Both the position numbers and the translations under genes were made by a program. Positions 54,174 to 62,766 of a stretch of 64,000 bases of DNA are shown here, piece by piece (the first letter of the stretch is position 1; the number at the start of each line of letters is the position of its first letter). The notes under the pieces are model-generated. The model was not told where the DNA came from, did no database searches, and was given only the letters and a program-made list of their open reading frames with translations. This stretch comes from Mycolicibacterium sp. P1-5 (GTDB taxonomy: Bacteria > Actinomycetota > Actinomycetes > Mycobacteriales > Mycobacteriaceae). The stretch spans positions 124,001-188,000 of the forward strand of contig NZ_NPKT01000007.1 in the NCBI RefSeq assembly GCF_008329565.1, given 5' to 3'.

Positions 54174-54318
54174 CGTGAGCTGATCGATTACGATCGAATC
54201 CCCTCCTCGCCGGGCTCACCGTTGACGCGCAGCGTTAGCGAAGCCAATCAGCTTTCCAACGCTGTCGCGCTTGTTAGTCCCCCGACTCAGGCGTCACATT
54301 TTTGAACGCAACTGTGGA

Positions 54319-54348
54319 ATTTTAACTAGAACAAGTTCAGGGTGTAAA
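54319..54348 (-). promoter_or_regulatory. putative mce4 promoter
   Basis: Minus strand TTTACA (54348-54343), 18-base spacer, TAAAAT (54324-54319). A KstR-type box occupies the spacer. The predicted start gives a leader of roughly 140 bases before yrbE4A. Confidence 0.5.
54327..54340. promoter_or_regulatory. KstR-type box 1 in mce4 promoter
   Basis: TAGAACAAGTTCAG matches TnnAACnnGTTnnA except for the last base. It fills the -35/-10 spacer of the proposed mce4 promoter, ideal for repression. Confidence 0.6.
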
Positions 54349-54414
54349 GAGCCAAAAAATAAGCTAACTTACGCTGATTTGTCCAGGTCAGCGCAGGTGT
54401 GATCCAGGTCATTC

Positions 54415-54428
54415 TAGAACGTGTTCTA
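54415..54428. promoter_or_regulatory. KstR-type box 2 upstream of mce4
   Basis: TAGAACGTGTTCTA fully matches TnnAACnnGTTnnA; its outer arms TAGAAC/GTTCTA are symmetric. It lies 33 bases past the hsd4A stop and about 240 bases upstream of yrbE4A. Consistent with KstR control of mce4, known in M. tuberculosis and M. smegmatis. Confidence 0.75.
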
Positions 54429-54461
54429 GTCTATGGCCGGCTGTGTGGCCTGCGCAAGCGA

Positions 54462-55382
54462 TCAGTCGCCCATCAAGCCCATCACGCCGAACGTGCGTTC
54501 CGGGTCGCGATCAGCAAAGTACGCCTGCATCGACGCGCCCAATGTCGACGGATCCCACGCGGCGCCGTCGGCGTCGAACCGGTACTCGGCCGTGGGAGCG
54601 GCCACCAGCGTGACACTCGGCCCGTAGACGATGAAGACCTGACCGTTGACCTTGTCCGAGGCCGGCGAGGCCAGGAAGCGCACCAGGGTCACAACGTGTT
54701 CGGGCGACAGCGGGTCGACCTCGCCCTCGGCGAGTTCGGGAGCGTCACCGAACACGTCGGCGGTCATTGCGGTCCGCGCCCGTGGGGCGATCGCATTGGC
54801 CCGCACGCCGTAGCGTCCGAGTGCGCGTGAGGCCGTCAGCGTCAGCGCCGTGATACCCGCCTTGGCCGCACCGTAGTTGGCCTGGCCGATCGGTCCGGAC
54901 AGGCCGGCTTCCGAGGTGGTGTTGATGATTCGCCCGTAGATTGAGCCGCCGTTTTCCTTGGCCTGGTTGCGCCAATACGTCGCGGCATTGCGGGTCAGCA
55001 GGAAGTGCCCGCGCAGATGCACCGCGATCACCGCGTCCCAGTCCTCGTCGGACATGTTGAACAGCATCCGGTCTCGGGTGATACCGGCGTTGTTGACGAC
55101 GATGCTCAGTCCCCCGAGCCCGCCGGCACACGACACCAGCTCGTCGGCGGTCGAGCGCTGGCTGATGTCGCCGGCGACCGCGACGCCCTTGGCGCCCGCG
55201 CTGCTGATCTCATCGAGCACGTCGGATTCGTCGAGCGCCTTGGCCATGTCATTGACGACGACGGTCGCACCGGAGCGGGCCAATCCGATGGCCTCGGCAC
55301 GACCGAGGCCCGAGGCGGCACCGGTCACCACGGCGACGCGTCCGGACAGATCGGTCGCGTCGGCAGTCAAATCTGCAGTCAA
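54462..55382 (-). CDS. hsd4A: 17-beta-hydroxysteroid / 3-hydroxyacyl-CoA dehydrogenase Hsd4A
   Basis: 306 residues. SDR core: TGAASGLGRAEAIGLAR, NNAGITRDRMLFNM (typical of peroxisomal multifunctional-type SDRs), serine in NTTSEAGLSG, YGAAKAG, and a C-terminal extension beyond the SDR core (YRFDADGAAWDPSTLG ... VMGLMGD). It matches Rv3502c, reported to act as a dehydrogenase in cholesterol side-chain beta-oxidation. It is followed by the mce4 region on the same strand and preceded by fdxD at 13 bases. Confidence 0.9.
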   Translation of the reverse strand: MTADLTADATDLSGRVAVVTGAASGLGRAEAIGLARSGATVVVNDMAKALDESDVLDEISSAGAKGVAVAGDISQRSTADELVSCAGGLGGLSIVVNNAGITRDRMLFNMSDEDWDAVIAVHLRGHFLLTRNAATYWRNQAKENGGSIYGRIINTTSEAGLSGPIGQANYGAAKAGITALTLTASRALGRYGVRANAIAPRARTAMTADVFGDAPELAEGEVDPLSPEHVVTLVRFLASPASDKVNGQVFIVYGPSVTLVAAPTAEYRFDADGAAWDPSTLGASMQAYFADRDPERTFGVMGLMGD

Positions 55383-55395
55383 CTTACTAACACCT

Positions 55396-55587
55396 CTAGT
55401 CTTTGCGGGTCAGAGCGGCACGAGGGCATTCGGCGATGGACTGCTCGGCAACGTCCTCCCGGTCGGCGGGGATCGGATCCTCGGTCACCACCACGTAGTC
55501 CTCGTCGTCCAGTTCGAACAGGTCCGGCGCGATTCCCACACAGACAGCGTTACCTTCACAACGATCACGGTCGACTTCGACTCGCAC
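55396..55587 (-). CDS. fdxD: ferredoxin FdxD
   Basis: 63 residues from GTG 55587, supported by AAGGAGG five bases upstream; this gives the 63 residues of Rv3503c. Cluster motif CEGNAVC plus a late CPRAAL, so probably [3Fe-4S]. Expected to carry electrons to a P450 or oxygenase in cholesterol breakdown. First gene of the fdxD-hsd4A pair, divergent from fadE26 across a KstR-type box. Confidence 0.9.
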   Translation of the reverse strand: MRVEVDRDRCEGNAVCVGIAPDLFELDDEDYVVVTEDPIPADREDVAEQSIAECPRAALTRKD

Positions 55588-55692
55588 GAGAACCTCCTTG
55601 GCTGACAAGCCCCGGCGGCGGGGGCGCTGGCAGCACCACGATACGACCAGATCGATCGATAGCTGGGTCTAACGGGCGCTGGACCACAAGAC

Positions 55693-55706
55693 TAGAACGT
55701 GTTACA
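55693..55706. promoter_or_regulatory. KstR-type box between fdxD and fadE26
   Basis: TAGAACGTGTTACA fits TnnAACnnGTTnnA completely. It lies 59-72 bases before the fadE26 ATG and 106-119 before the fdxD GTG, so it can serve both directions. Confidence 0.72.
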
Positions 55707-55764
55707 ACCAGGAGTGTCGGCGGGTCGCCGACGGCTTGCCAACTTTCAGCGAAGGATCGAGCGG

Positions 55765-56949
55765 ATGCGGATCAGTTACACCCCTGAACAAGAGGAGCTG
55801 CGCCGCGAGCTGCGCTCGTACTTCGGCAGGCTGATGACCGCAGAGCGCCAGGAAGCGCTGATGTCGACCTCCGGCGGCGAGATCGGCACCGGCAATGTTT
55901 ACCGCGAGACCGTCTCGCAGATGGGTAAGGACGGCTGGCTCACCCTGAACTGGCCGGAGGAGTACGGCGGCCAGAACCGCGACCCGATGGACTCCCTGAT
56001 CTTCACCGACGAGGCCTCGATCGCCGGCGCACCGGTGCCCTTCCTGACGATCAACAGTGTTGCCCCGACGATCATGGCGTACGGCACCGACGAGCAGAAG
56101 AACTTCTACCTGCCCAAGATCGCTTCCGGTGACCTGCACTTCGCGATCGGTTATTCCGAGCCCGGCGCCGGCACCGACCTTGCCGCGCTACGCACCGCGG
56201 CGGTGCGCGACGGCGACGACTACGTGGTCAACGGCCAGAAGATGTGGACCAGCCTGATCCAGTACGCCGATTACGTGTGGCTGGCGGTGCGGACCAACCC
56301 TGAGGCCAAGAAGCACCGCGGCATCTCGGTGCTCATCGTGCCGACCACCGCCGAGGGTTTCTCGTTCACTCCGGTGCACACGATGGCCGGGGTCGGTACC
56401 AGCGCCACCTACTACCAGGATGTGCGCGTGCCGGTGTCCAGCCGGGTCGGTGAAGAGAACGGTGGCTGGAAATTGGTCACCAACCAGCTCAACCACGAGC
56501 GCGTCGCGCTGGTGTCCGCGCAGCCGATCTTCCTGGCGCTCAATCAGGTTCGCGAGTGGGCGCAGAACACCAAGGATGTCCACGGCAATCGTCTGATCGA
56601 CTCCGAATGGGTGCAGCTCAACCTCGCCCGCGTGCTGGCCAAGGCCGAGTACCTCAAGCTCATCAACTGGGAGCTTGCCTCGGCCAAGAGTGGGACTCTC
56701 AGCCCGGCGGACGCCTCGGCGGCCAAGGTCTTCGGCACCGAGCTGGCCACCGAGGCCTACCGGCTGTTGATGGAGATCCTCGGACCCTCAGCCACACTGC
56801 GTCAGGATTCCCCCGGCGCGCTGCTGCGCGGGCGCGTCGAGCGGATGCACCGCGCGGCACTGATCCTCACGTTCGGCGGCGGCACAAACGAGATCCAGCG
56901 CGACATCATCGGCATGGTCGCGCTGGGCCTGCCCCGAGTCAACCGCTGA
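55765..56949 (+). CDS. fadE26: acyl-CoA dehydrogenase FadE26 (ChsE4)
   Basis: 394 residues from ATG 55765 (MRISYTPEQEELRRELRSYF) with AAGGA eight bases upstream. ACAD features: TEPGAGTD-like GYSEPGAGTDLAALRT, MWTSLIQYADYVWLAVR, and a C-terminal TFGGGTNEIQRDIIGM. With FadE27 it forms the alpha2beta2 ChsE4-ChsE5 dehydrogenase that starts beta-oxidation of the C26 cholesterol side-chain CoA ester. Matches Rv3504. Operon with fadE27 (19-base gap) and fadD17. Confidence 0.92.
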   Translation: MRISYTPEQEELRRELRSYFGRLMTAERQEALMSTSGGEIGTGNVYRETVSQMGKDGWLTLNWPEEYGGQNRDPMDSLIFTDEASIAGAPVPFLTINSVAPTIMAYGTDEQKNFYLPKIASGDLHFAIGYSEPGAGTDLAALRTAAVRDGDDYVVNGQKMWTSLIQYADYVWLAVRTNPEAKKHRGISVLIVPTTAEGFSFTPVHTMAGVGTSATYYQDVRVPVSSRVGEENGGWKLVTNQLNHERVALVSAQPIFLALNQVREWAQNTKDVHGNRLIDSEWVQLNLARVLAKAEYLKLINWELASAKSGTLSPADASAAKVFGTELATEAYRLLMEILGPSATLRQDSPGALLRGRVERMHRAALILTFGGGTNEIQRDIIGMVALGLPRVNR

Positions 56950-56968
56950 AACGAGACTAGGACCGAAC

Positions 56969-58066
56969 ATGGACTTCACCAGAACAGAAGCTGCACAGGA
57001 TCTCTCGGGCTTGGTCGGCACCATCGTCGACGCGGTGTGCACACCGCAGCATCAGCGTGAGCTCGACGGGCTCGAGCAGCGCTTCGACACCGAGCTGTGG
57101 CGGAAGCTGATCGACGCCGACATCCTGTCCACCGCCGCGCCGGAATCGGTGGGCGGCGACGGATTCGGGGTATTGGAGCAGACCGCGATCCTGGCGGCGC
57201 TCGGCCGTCAGCTCGCGGCGGTGCCCTACCTTGAGTCGGTGGTATTGGGGGCCGGCGTGATCGGCCGCGTCGGCACGCCGGAACTGCGCGAGCAGTGGGC
57301 CGCCCCGGCGGTGTCCGGCGAGAAGATCCTGACCGTCGCTCTTGACGGCGAATTCGGCCAGGGGCCGGTGCAGGCGACCTCCTCCGGTGACGGATTCCGG
57401 CTCACCGGAAACCGCACCCAGGTCGCGTTCGGTCCGGTCGCCGACGCTTTCCTCGTTCCGGCTGAAACCGATTCCGGCACAAAGGTGTTTTTGGTGAGCG
57501 CCACCGACCCCGGCGTGTCGGTCACCCCACTGCTGACCACCGGCCTGAGCAGCGCCGGTGAGCTCGACCTCGCCGGTGTCGAAGTAGGGGCAGATCGTCT
57601 TGTCGGCGACGCCGAGGTGCTGTCGTGGCTATCGACCCACAAGACGTTGGGCCACACCGCGTTTCAGCTCGGCGTGTTGGAGCGAGCGCTGGAGCTGACG
57701 GCAGAGTACGCGCGCACGCGCGAGCAGTTCGACCGGCCGATCGGCAGCTTCCAGGCTGTCTCCGCACGGCTGGCCGACGACTACATCGACATCAAAGGCC
57801 TTGGGCTGGCGCTGGTGCAGGCGTCCTGGCGACTGTCGGAGGACCTGCCCTCCGACGCCGAGGTGGCCACCGCCGCTTTCTGGGCCGCCGAGGCCGGGCA
57901 TCGGGTCGCCCACACCACTGTGCACGTCCACGGCGGTGTCGGGATCGACGTCGATCACCCGATTCATCGCTACTTCCTCACCGCCAAGCAGATCGAGTTC
58001 GCATTGGGCGGCGCCACCGCACAGCTGCGGCAGATCGGCCGTGAGCTGGCTGACACGCCGGCTTGA
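56969..58066 (+). CDS. fadE27: acyl-CoA dehydrogenase FadE27 (ChsE5)
   Basis: 365 residues. ACAD fold with DADILSTAAPESVGGDGFGVLEQTAILAALGR, ARTREQFDRPIGSFQAVSARLADDYID and a HVHGGVGIDVDHPIHRYFL end. Shorter and more divergent than FadE26, as expected for the partner subunit of the heterotetramer. Matches Rv3505. Its stop is 11 bases before the ATG of fadD17. Confidence 0.9.
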   Translation: MDFTRTEAAQDLSGLVGTIVDAVCTPQHQRELDGLEQRFDTELWRKLIDADILSTAAPESVGGDGFGVLEQTAILAALGRQLAAVPYLESVVLGAGVIGRVGTPELREQWAAPAVSGEKILTVALDGEFGQGPVQATSSGDGFRLTGNRTQVAFGPVADAFLVPAETDSGTKVFLVSATDPGVSVTPLLTTGLSSAGELDLAGVEVGADRLVGDAEVLSWLSTHKTLGHTAFQLGVLERALELTAEYARTREQFDRPIGSFQAVSARLADDYIDIKGLGLALVQASWRLSEDLPSDAEVATAAFWAAEAGHRVAHTTVHVHGGVGIDVDHPIHRYFLTAKQIEFALGGATAQLRQIGRELADTPA

Positions 58067-58074
58067 CCGGACCC

Positions 58075-59598
58075 ATGAGCGGCGGGCCCACCGTCACCGA
58101 CCTGTTGGTGCGGCTCGCTGATGTCGACGATCGCGGCATCTACGCCGATGATGGGTCGTATTCGACCTGGCGCCAACATATCCAGGATGCCGCCGATCTG
58201 GGGTCTGCGCTCAGCGCGCGGCTCGATCCCGCCCGGCCCCCGCACATCGGCGTGCTTCTGGGCAACACGCCGTTCTTCTCCTCACTGCTGGTGGCGGCCG
58301 CCATCACCGGGTTGGTTCCGGTCGGGCTGAACCCCACCCGCCGCGGCGTGGCGCTGCAGCGCGACATCGAGACGGCTGACTGTCAACTCGTGCTCGCCGA
58401 TGGTGATCTCCATACATACGGGGCGGGGTTCGTCCCCGACGGCATGGCCGTCATCGACGTGGGCACACCCGAGTGGGCTGATGAGCTCGCGCGTTTCGCC
58501 GGGTCCCCGGTTTCCTTCACGGCCAGCAGATTCGACGACCTGTTCATGCTGATCTTCACCTCGGGAACCAGCGGTGACCCGAAGGCGGTGCGGTGCACCC
58601 ACGAGAAGGTGGCCGTTCCCGGTGTGATGCTGGCCCAGCGCTTCGGTCTGGGCCCTGGCGACACCTGTTACCTGTCGATGCCGCTGTTCCACTCCAACGC
58701 GGTGATGGCGGGCTGGGCCGTCGCCGTGGCGGCCGGCGCATCGATTGCGTTGCGCCGCAAGTTTTCCGCCTCCCAGTTCATCCCCGACGCGCGCCGGTTC
58801 AATGCCACCTACGCCAACTACGTCGGCAAGCCGATGTCGTACATCCTGGCCACCCCACCGCGACCGGACGACGCCGACAACCCGCTGCGGGTCGTCTACG
58901 GGAACGAGGCCGCCCCACGCGACATCGACCGGTTCGCCGCACGTTTTTCAGTGACGGTGGTCGACGGGTTCGGATCCACCGAAGGCGGCGTGAACATCGC
59001 CCGCACCCCGGACACCCCGGAGGACGCACTGGGTCCGCTGCCCGAAGGCCTGGAGATCGTCGACGTCGACACCGGCGAACCGTGCCCGCCCGGGGTGATC
59101 GGCGAGCTGGTGAACCTCACCGGGCCCGGTAACTTCCGCGGCTACTACAACGCCCCCGACGCCGAATCGGAACGCATGACCGGCGGCGTGTACCACAGCG
59201 GCGACCTCGCCTACCGCGACGACGCAGGCTACGTGCACTTCGCCGGCCGGCTGGGCGACTGGATGCGGGTCGACGGCGAGAACCTCGGCACCGCGCCGAT
59301 CGAACGGGTGCTGATGCGGTACCCCGACGTGACCGAAGCGGCGGTCTACGCCATCCCCGATCCCGCGGTCGGCGACCGGGTGATGGCTGCGCTGGTCCTG
59401 CCCGACGGCGTGGCTTTCGACACGAAAGACTTCCGCGAGTTCCTGGCCGCCCAGGATGACCTCGGACCCAAGCAGTGGCCGGCGTTCGTGCGGGTCAGCA
59501 CGGCCCTGCCGCGCACCGAGACGTTCAAGATCATCAAGCGCAGACTGTCCGCCGAGGCACTGGACTGCACCGACCCGGTGTTTGAGATACCGCGCTGA
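58075..59598 (+). CDS. fadD17: steroid side-chain acyl-CoA synthetase FadD17
   Basis: 507 residues from ATG 58075; a TTG at 58063 overlapping the fadE27 stop is an alternative. Adenylate-forming enzyme motifs: FTSGTSGDPKAVRCTH (AMP loop), VVYGNEAAP, DGFGSTEGG, GVYHSGDLAYRDDAGYVHFAGRLGDWMRVDGEN and the catalytic lysine in TFKIIKRRL. It activates steroid carboxylates to CoA esters. Matches Rv3506, third gene of the fadE26 operon. Confidence 0.9.
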   Translation: MSGGPTVTDLLVRLADVDDRGIYADDGSYSTWRQHIQDAADLGSALSARLDPARPPHIGVLLGNTPFFSSLLVAAAITGLVPVGLNPTRRGVALQRDIETADCQLVLADGDLHTYGAGFVPDGMAVIDVGTPEWADELARFAGSPVSFTASRFDDLFMLIFTSGTSGDPKAVRCTHEKVAVPGVMLAQRFGLGPGDTCYLSMPLFHSNAVMAGWAVAVAAGASIALRRKFSASQFIPDARRFNATYANYVGKPMSYILATPPRPDDADNPLRVVYGNEAAPRDIDRFAARFSVTVVDGFGSTEGGVNIARTPDTPEDALGPLPEGLEIVDVDTGEPCPPGVIGELVNLTGPGNFRGYYNAPDAESERMTGGVYHSGDLAYRDDAGYVHFAGRLGDWMRVDGENLGTAPIERVLMRYPDVTEAAVYAIPDPAVGDRVMAALVLPDGVAFDTKDFREFLAAQDDLGPKQWPAFVRVSTALPRTETFKIIKRRLSAEALDCTDPVFEIPR

Positions 59599-59616
59599 CC
59601 GGGAACCGTTCCGAGG

Positions 59617-60282
59617 ATGAAGTGCGCCCCTTTGCTCCTCGCGATTCTCGCGCCCGCCGCCGGTCTGCTCGGCGCCTCACCGCCGGCACAAGCCGCGACC
59701 TGCGCGGACGTCGAAGTCGTCTTCGCCCGCGGCACGACGGAACCGCCGGGCATCGGCCGGATCGGCAAGGCCTTCGTCGACGCACTGCGTCACGATCTCG
59801 GCACCAAGACCGTCGGGGTGTATGCGGTCAATTACCCGGCGAGCACCGACTTCCCGACCGGCGTCCAAGGGGTGGTGGACGGCAGCACGCATATCGCGAC
59901 CACGTCCGCGAACTGTCCGAACACCAAGCTGGTGCTGGGCGGGTATTCGCAGGGCGCTGCCGTCGTCGGCTTCGTCACTGCTGACGCGATCCCAGCCGGG
60001 TACGCCGTCCCACCCGGGACGCCACTACCGTTGCCCAGCGGTGTCGCCGACCGCGTTGCCGCGGTCGCGCTGTTCGGCAAGCCGTCACCGAAGTTCATGG
60101 CCGCCATCGACGAGCCGGCGGTGCCGCTCGGACCGGCCTACGTCGGCAAGACGATCGACCTGTGCGCCACGGGCGACCCGATCTGCTCGCAGGAGGGTGG
60201 CAGCAGCGCCGCGCATTCGATGTACGCGGGCAACGGCATGGTCCAGCAGGCGGCGGACTTCGTGGCAACGCGGGTCGCGTGA
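59617..60282 (+). CDS. cutinase-family secreted esterase
   Basis: 221 residues. Signal peptide about 1-27 (LLLAILAPAAGLLGASPPAQAA). Cutinase motifs: FARGTTEPPGIGRIG, nucleophile S111 in GGYSQGAAV, D187 in CATGDPIC and H200 in AAHSMYAGNGM, with disulphide cysteines near the start and around D187. Mycobacterial Culp proteins hydrolyse lipid esters and some act as phospholipases. It follows fadD17 by 18 bases on the same strand; whether it is co-transcribed is unclear. Confidence 0.9.
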   Translation: MKCAPLLLAILAPAAGLLGASPPAQAATCADVEVVFARGTTEPPGIGRIGKAFVDALRHDLGTKTVGVYAVNYPASTDFPTGVQGVVDGSTHIATTSANCPNTKLVLGGYSQGAAVVGFVTADAIPAGYAVPPGTPLPLPSGVADRVAAVALFGKPSPKFMAAIDEPAVPLGPAYVGKTIDLCATGDPICSQEGGSSAAHSMYAGNGMVQQAADFVATRVA

Positions 60283-60301
60283 TGACGTCGATTCAGAAGT
60301 G

Positions 60302-60331
60302 AGAGCGAGCCTTCGGCGAGATTTTCGCTCT
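60302..60331. terminator. hairpin between convergent cutinase and ilvX genes
   Basis: AGAGCGA at 60302-60308 pairs with TCGCTCT at 60325-60331; a GCC-TTC-GGC hairpin is nested in the loop. The 69-base gap separates convergent genes, so it probably acts as a bidirectional terminator. Confidence 0.5.
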
Positions 60332-60351
60332 GAGGTCTATCTCGACGCCGG

Positions 60352-61908
60352 CTAGCCGGTGATCGACGGCATGACCGCCTCGATGAGATGCGGTCCGGGT
60401 TCGTCGAACGCCCACCGCAGCGCATCGGCGAATTCCTCCGCGGTGCCAACCCGGCGGGCCGGCACCCCCATCCCCTTGGCCATGCGAACGAAATCCAATG
60501 TGGGACCGGTCAAATCGAGGAGCGACTCAGCCTTCGGCCCCGGCGCCTCCCCCGCCGTCTCAGCACCGACCCGCTGCAATTCGATACGCAGGATGTCGTA
60601 GGCGCGGTTCGCGTAGACGACGGTGGTGACGTCTAGTTGTTCGCGCGCCTGGGTCCACAACGCCGAAATGGTGTACATCGCCGAACCGTCGGACTCCAGA
60701 CACACCACCGGGCGATCCGGTGCGGCGATGGCCGCCCCGACCGACACCGGCAGCGCATACCCGATGGCGCCGCCGGTCAGGGTGAGCCAGTCATGAGCTG
60801 GGGCACCGGATGTCGCCTGCGCCAGAAGGACTCCCGACGTGTTCGCCTCGTCTACGACGATGGCACGTTCGGGTAGCAGCGCCCCGATCACGTCGGCTGA
60901 GGTCATCACGTTCAACGGACCGCTCGGTAGTGCCGGCCGCGACAGCGCCGCGGTGCCGGCAGTCTCGGCCGGCGCGATCCGGGCGGCCACCGTCGTCAGC
61001 GCGGTTGCTGCACCGACAGGTCCGGCCAACGTGTAGACCATGCATCCGTCGGGCACCAGATCGCTTGGCTTGCCGGGATAGGCGAAGAACGACACCGGAT
61101 GCGGCGCGCCCGCCAGAACCAGATGCCGGGCGCCGGCGAGCTGCGCGGTGGCCGCCTCGGCGAAATACGCGAGCCGCTCGACCGCTGGTAGTCCGGCGCC
61201 GCGCGACAGACGCGTCGGAAAGGTCTCGCACAGCACTCGCGCCCCGCACACCTGGGCGAGCCTGACCGCCGCGGACAGGCCGTCCACACCGGTGGCGTCA
61301 CCGCCGACCAGGATCACCGTCGGCTCAACTGAGCGCAGCACGGACTCGACTTGCTCGGCATTGAATTCGATGGCGACCGGTTGTGCCGCAACCTCTTTCA
61401 CCGGTGATGCGCCTTCGTCCCACGAGACGTCGGCAGGCAGGATCAGCGTCGCGATGTGGAGACGGGCGCGGGCGGACGCAATGGCTTCGGCGGTGTCGGC
61501 TGCCACATCAGCGACCGCCATGGTGCGCCGCACCCAGCCCGACACGGTCTGAGCCACCGAGTCGATATCGGATTCCAGCGGTGCGTCGTACTTCTTGTGA
61601 TACGTGGCGTGGTCGCCGACGACCACGATCGCCGGCACGTGCGCCCGCCGGGCGTTGTGCAGATTGGCCAGGCCGTTGCCCAACCCGGGGCCGAGGTGCA
61701 GCAGCACCGCTGCGGGCTCACCCGCGATGCGGGCGTAGCCGTCGGCTGCACCGGTGGCCACGCCCTCGAAAAGTGCGAGCACGCCACGCATCTGCGGCAC
61801 GCTGTCCAGTGCGGCGACGAAGTGCATCTCCGACGTGCCGGGATTGGCGAAGCACACCCGCACACCGTGGTCGACCAGGGTGGCGATCAGTGCCTGTGCG
61901 CCATTCAT
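60352..61908 (-). CDS. ilvX: TPP-dependent acetolactate synthase-like protein IlvX
   Basis: 518 residues (Rv3509c about 515). PYR domain with FANPGTSEMHFVAALD and catalytic-position glutamate in LFEGVATGAADGYAR; central domain; PP domain LESDGSAMYTISALWTQAREQLDVTTVVYANRAYDIL, where SDG replaces the usual GDG of the TPP/Mg motif and NR replaces NN, so metal binding may differ. Probably decarboxylates a 2-oxoacid, but not necessarily pyruvate. Overlaps the amidohydrolase start (ATGA), an arrangement also seen as Rv3509c-Rv3510c. Confidence 0.86.
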   Translation of the reverse strand: MNGAQALIATLVDHGVRVCFANPGTSEMHFVAALDSVPQMRGVLALFEGVATGAADGYARIAGEPAAVLLHLGPGLGNGLANLHNARRAHVPAIVVVGDHATYHKKYDAPLESDIDSVAQTVSGWVRRTMAVADVAADTAEAIASARARLHIATLILPADVSWDEGASPVKEVAAQPVAIEFNAEQVESVLRSVEPTVILVGGDATGVDGLSAAVRLAQVCGARVLCETFPTRLSRGAGLPAVERLAYFAEAATAQLAGARHLVLAGAPHPVSFFAYPGKPSDLVPDGCMVYTLAGPVGAATALTTVAARIAPAETAGTAALSRPALPSGPLNVMTSADVIGALLPERAIVVDEANTSGVLLAQATSGAPAHDWLTLTGGAIGYALPVSVGAAIAAPDRPVVCLESDGSAMYTISALWTQAREQLDVTTVVYANRAYDILRIELQRVGAETAGEAPGPKAESLLDLTGPTLDFVRMAKGMGVPARRVGTAEEFADALRWAFDEPGPHLIEAVMPSITG

Positions 61909-62738
61909 GCGGCCCGAGCTTCGAGTTTGGTGAACACCCGTGCGGCGTTGTCGTGCAGATATGCCGAGCGGGTCGACTCAGGCAGCTCGAGCTCGTCGAG
62001 GCCGTCCAGTGCGTGTGCGTGCCCGATCATCGGATAGTTGGTGCCGAACAACACTTTCCGCGCTCCGGTGCCTGTTTTCATGAAGGTCACCAGCTCCTTC
62101 GGTAGGCGCCGGGAGGTGTAGGCCGAAGTGTCGATGTAGACATTCTCGTGCTTACGGCAGACCGCCACCATCTCCTCGGTCCAGGGATATCCGACGTGCC
62201 CGCAGACGATGGTGAGTTCGGGGAAGTGCAGGGCAATCTCATCGATGTAGGGAATTGGCCGCCCGGTTTCCGAGGACCGCAGGGGACCCGTGTGGCCCAC
62301 CTGGGTGCAGAACGGCACGCCGAGTTCAACGCATTCGGCGAACAGCGGGTAATAGCGACGATCAGTCGGCGGTGCGCCCCAGAGCCACGGCACGACTCGC
62401 AACCCGACGAAGCCCTCGTCCCGCACCCGTCGGCGCAATTCGCGTACCGCCACCATCGGTCGGTCGAGATCGACGGTTGCCAGCCCCGCCAACCGCGTGG
62501 GATGCCGGCCCACCCACCCGGCCACCTCGTCGTTGGACACCAGATCCTGACCGTTGGGACCAAGCCATGCGCTCAGCACGCCGACGTCGACACCAGCGGC
62601 GTCCATCGATTCCAGAGTCAGGTCGATGGGCAGTTCACCCTCTGGAATCTGCCCGCCGGTCCAGCGGCGCAGCGATGCCAGGAAGTCGCTGGCCAGAAAC
62701 CGCTCGGTGGGATGCTGCATCCACACGTCGATCGTCAT
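61905..62738 (-). CDS. amidohydrolase 2-family metal-dependent hydrolase (Rv3510c type)
   Basis: 277 residues (Rv3510c about 278). TIM-barrel amidohydrolase with IDVWMQHPTERFL, AGLATVDLDRPMVAVRELRR, FCTQVGHTGPL, LTIVCGHVGYPWTEEMVAVCRKHENVYIDTSAY and the late VLFGTNYPMIG. The classical N-terminal HxH is not present, as in some decarboxylase members, so hydrolase versus decarboxylase is open. Upstream of and coupled to ilvX; the pair likely acts on one metabolite. The next gene upstream ends 28 bases away. Confidence 0.8.
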   Translation of the reverse strand: MTIDVWMQHPTERFLASDFLASLRRWTGGQIPEGELPIDLTLESMDAAGVDVGVLSAWLGPNGQDLVSNDEVAGWVGRHPTRLAGLATVDLDRPMVAVRELRRRVRDEGFVGLRVVPWLWGAPPTDRRYYPLFAECVELGVPFCTQVGHTGPLRSSETGRPIPYIDEIALHFPELTIVCGHVGYPWTEEMVAVCRKHENVYIDTSAYTSRRLPKELVTFMKTGTGARKVLFGTNYPMIGHAHALDGLDELELPESTRSAYLHDNAARVFTKLEARAA

Positions 62739-62766
62739 CGCGTTCGACTGTAGACGCGGAACCTGC

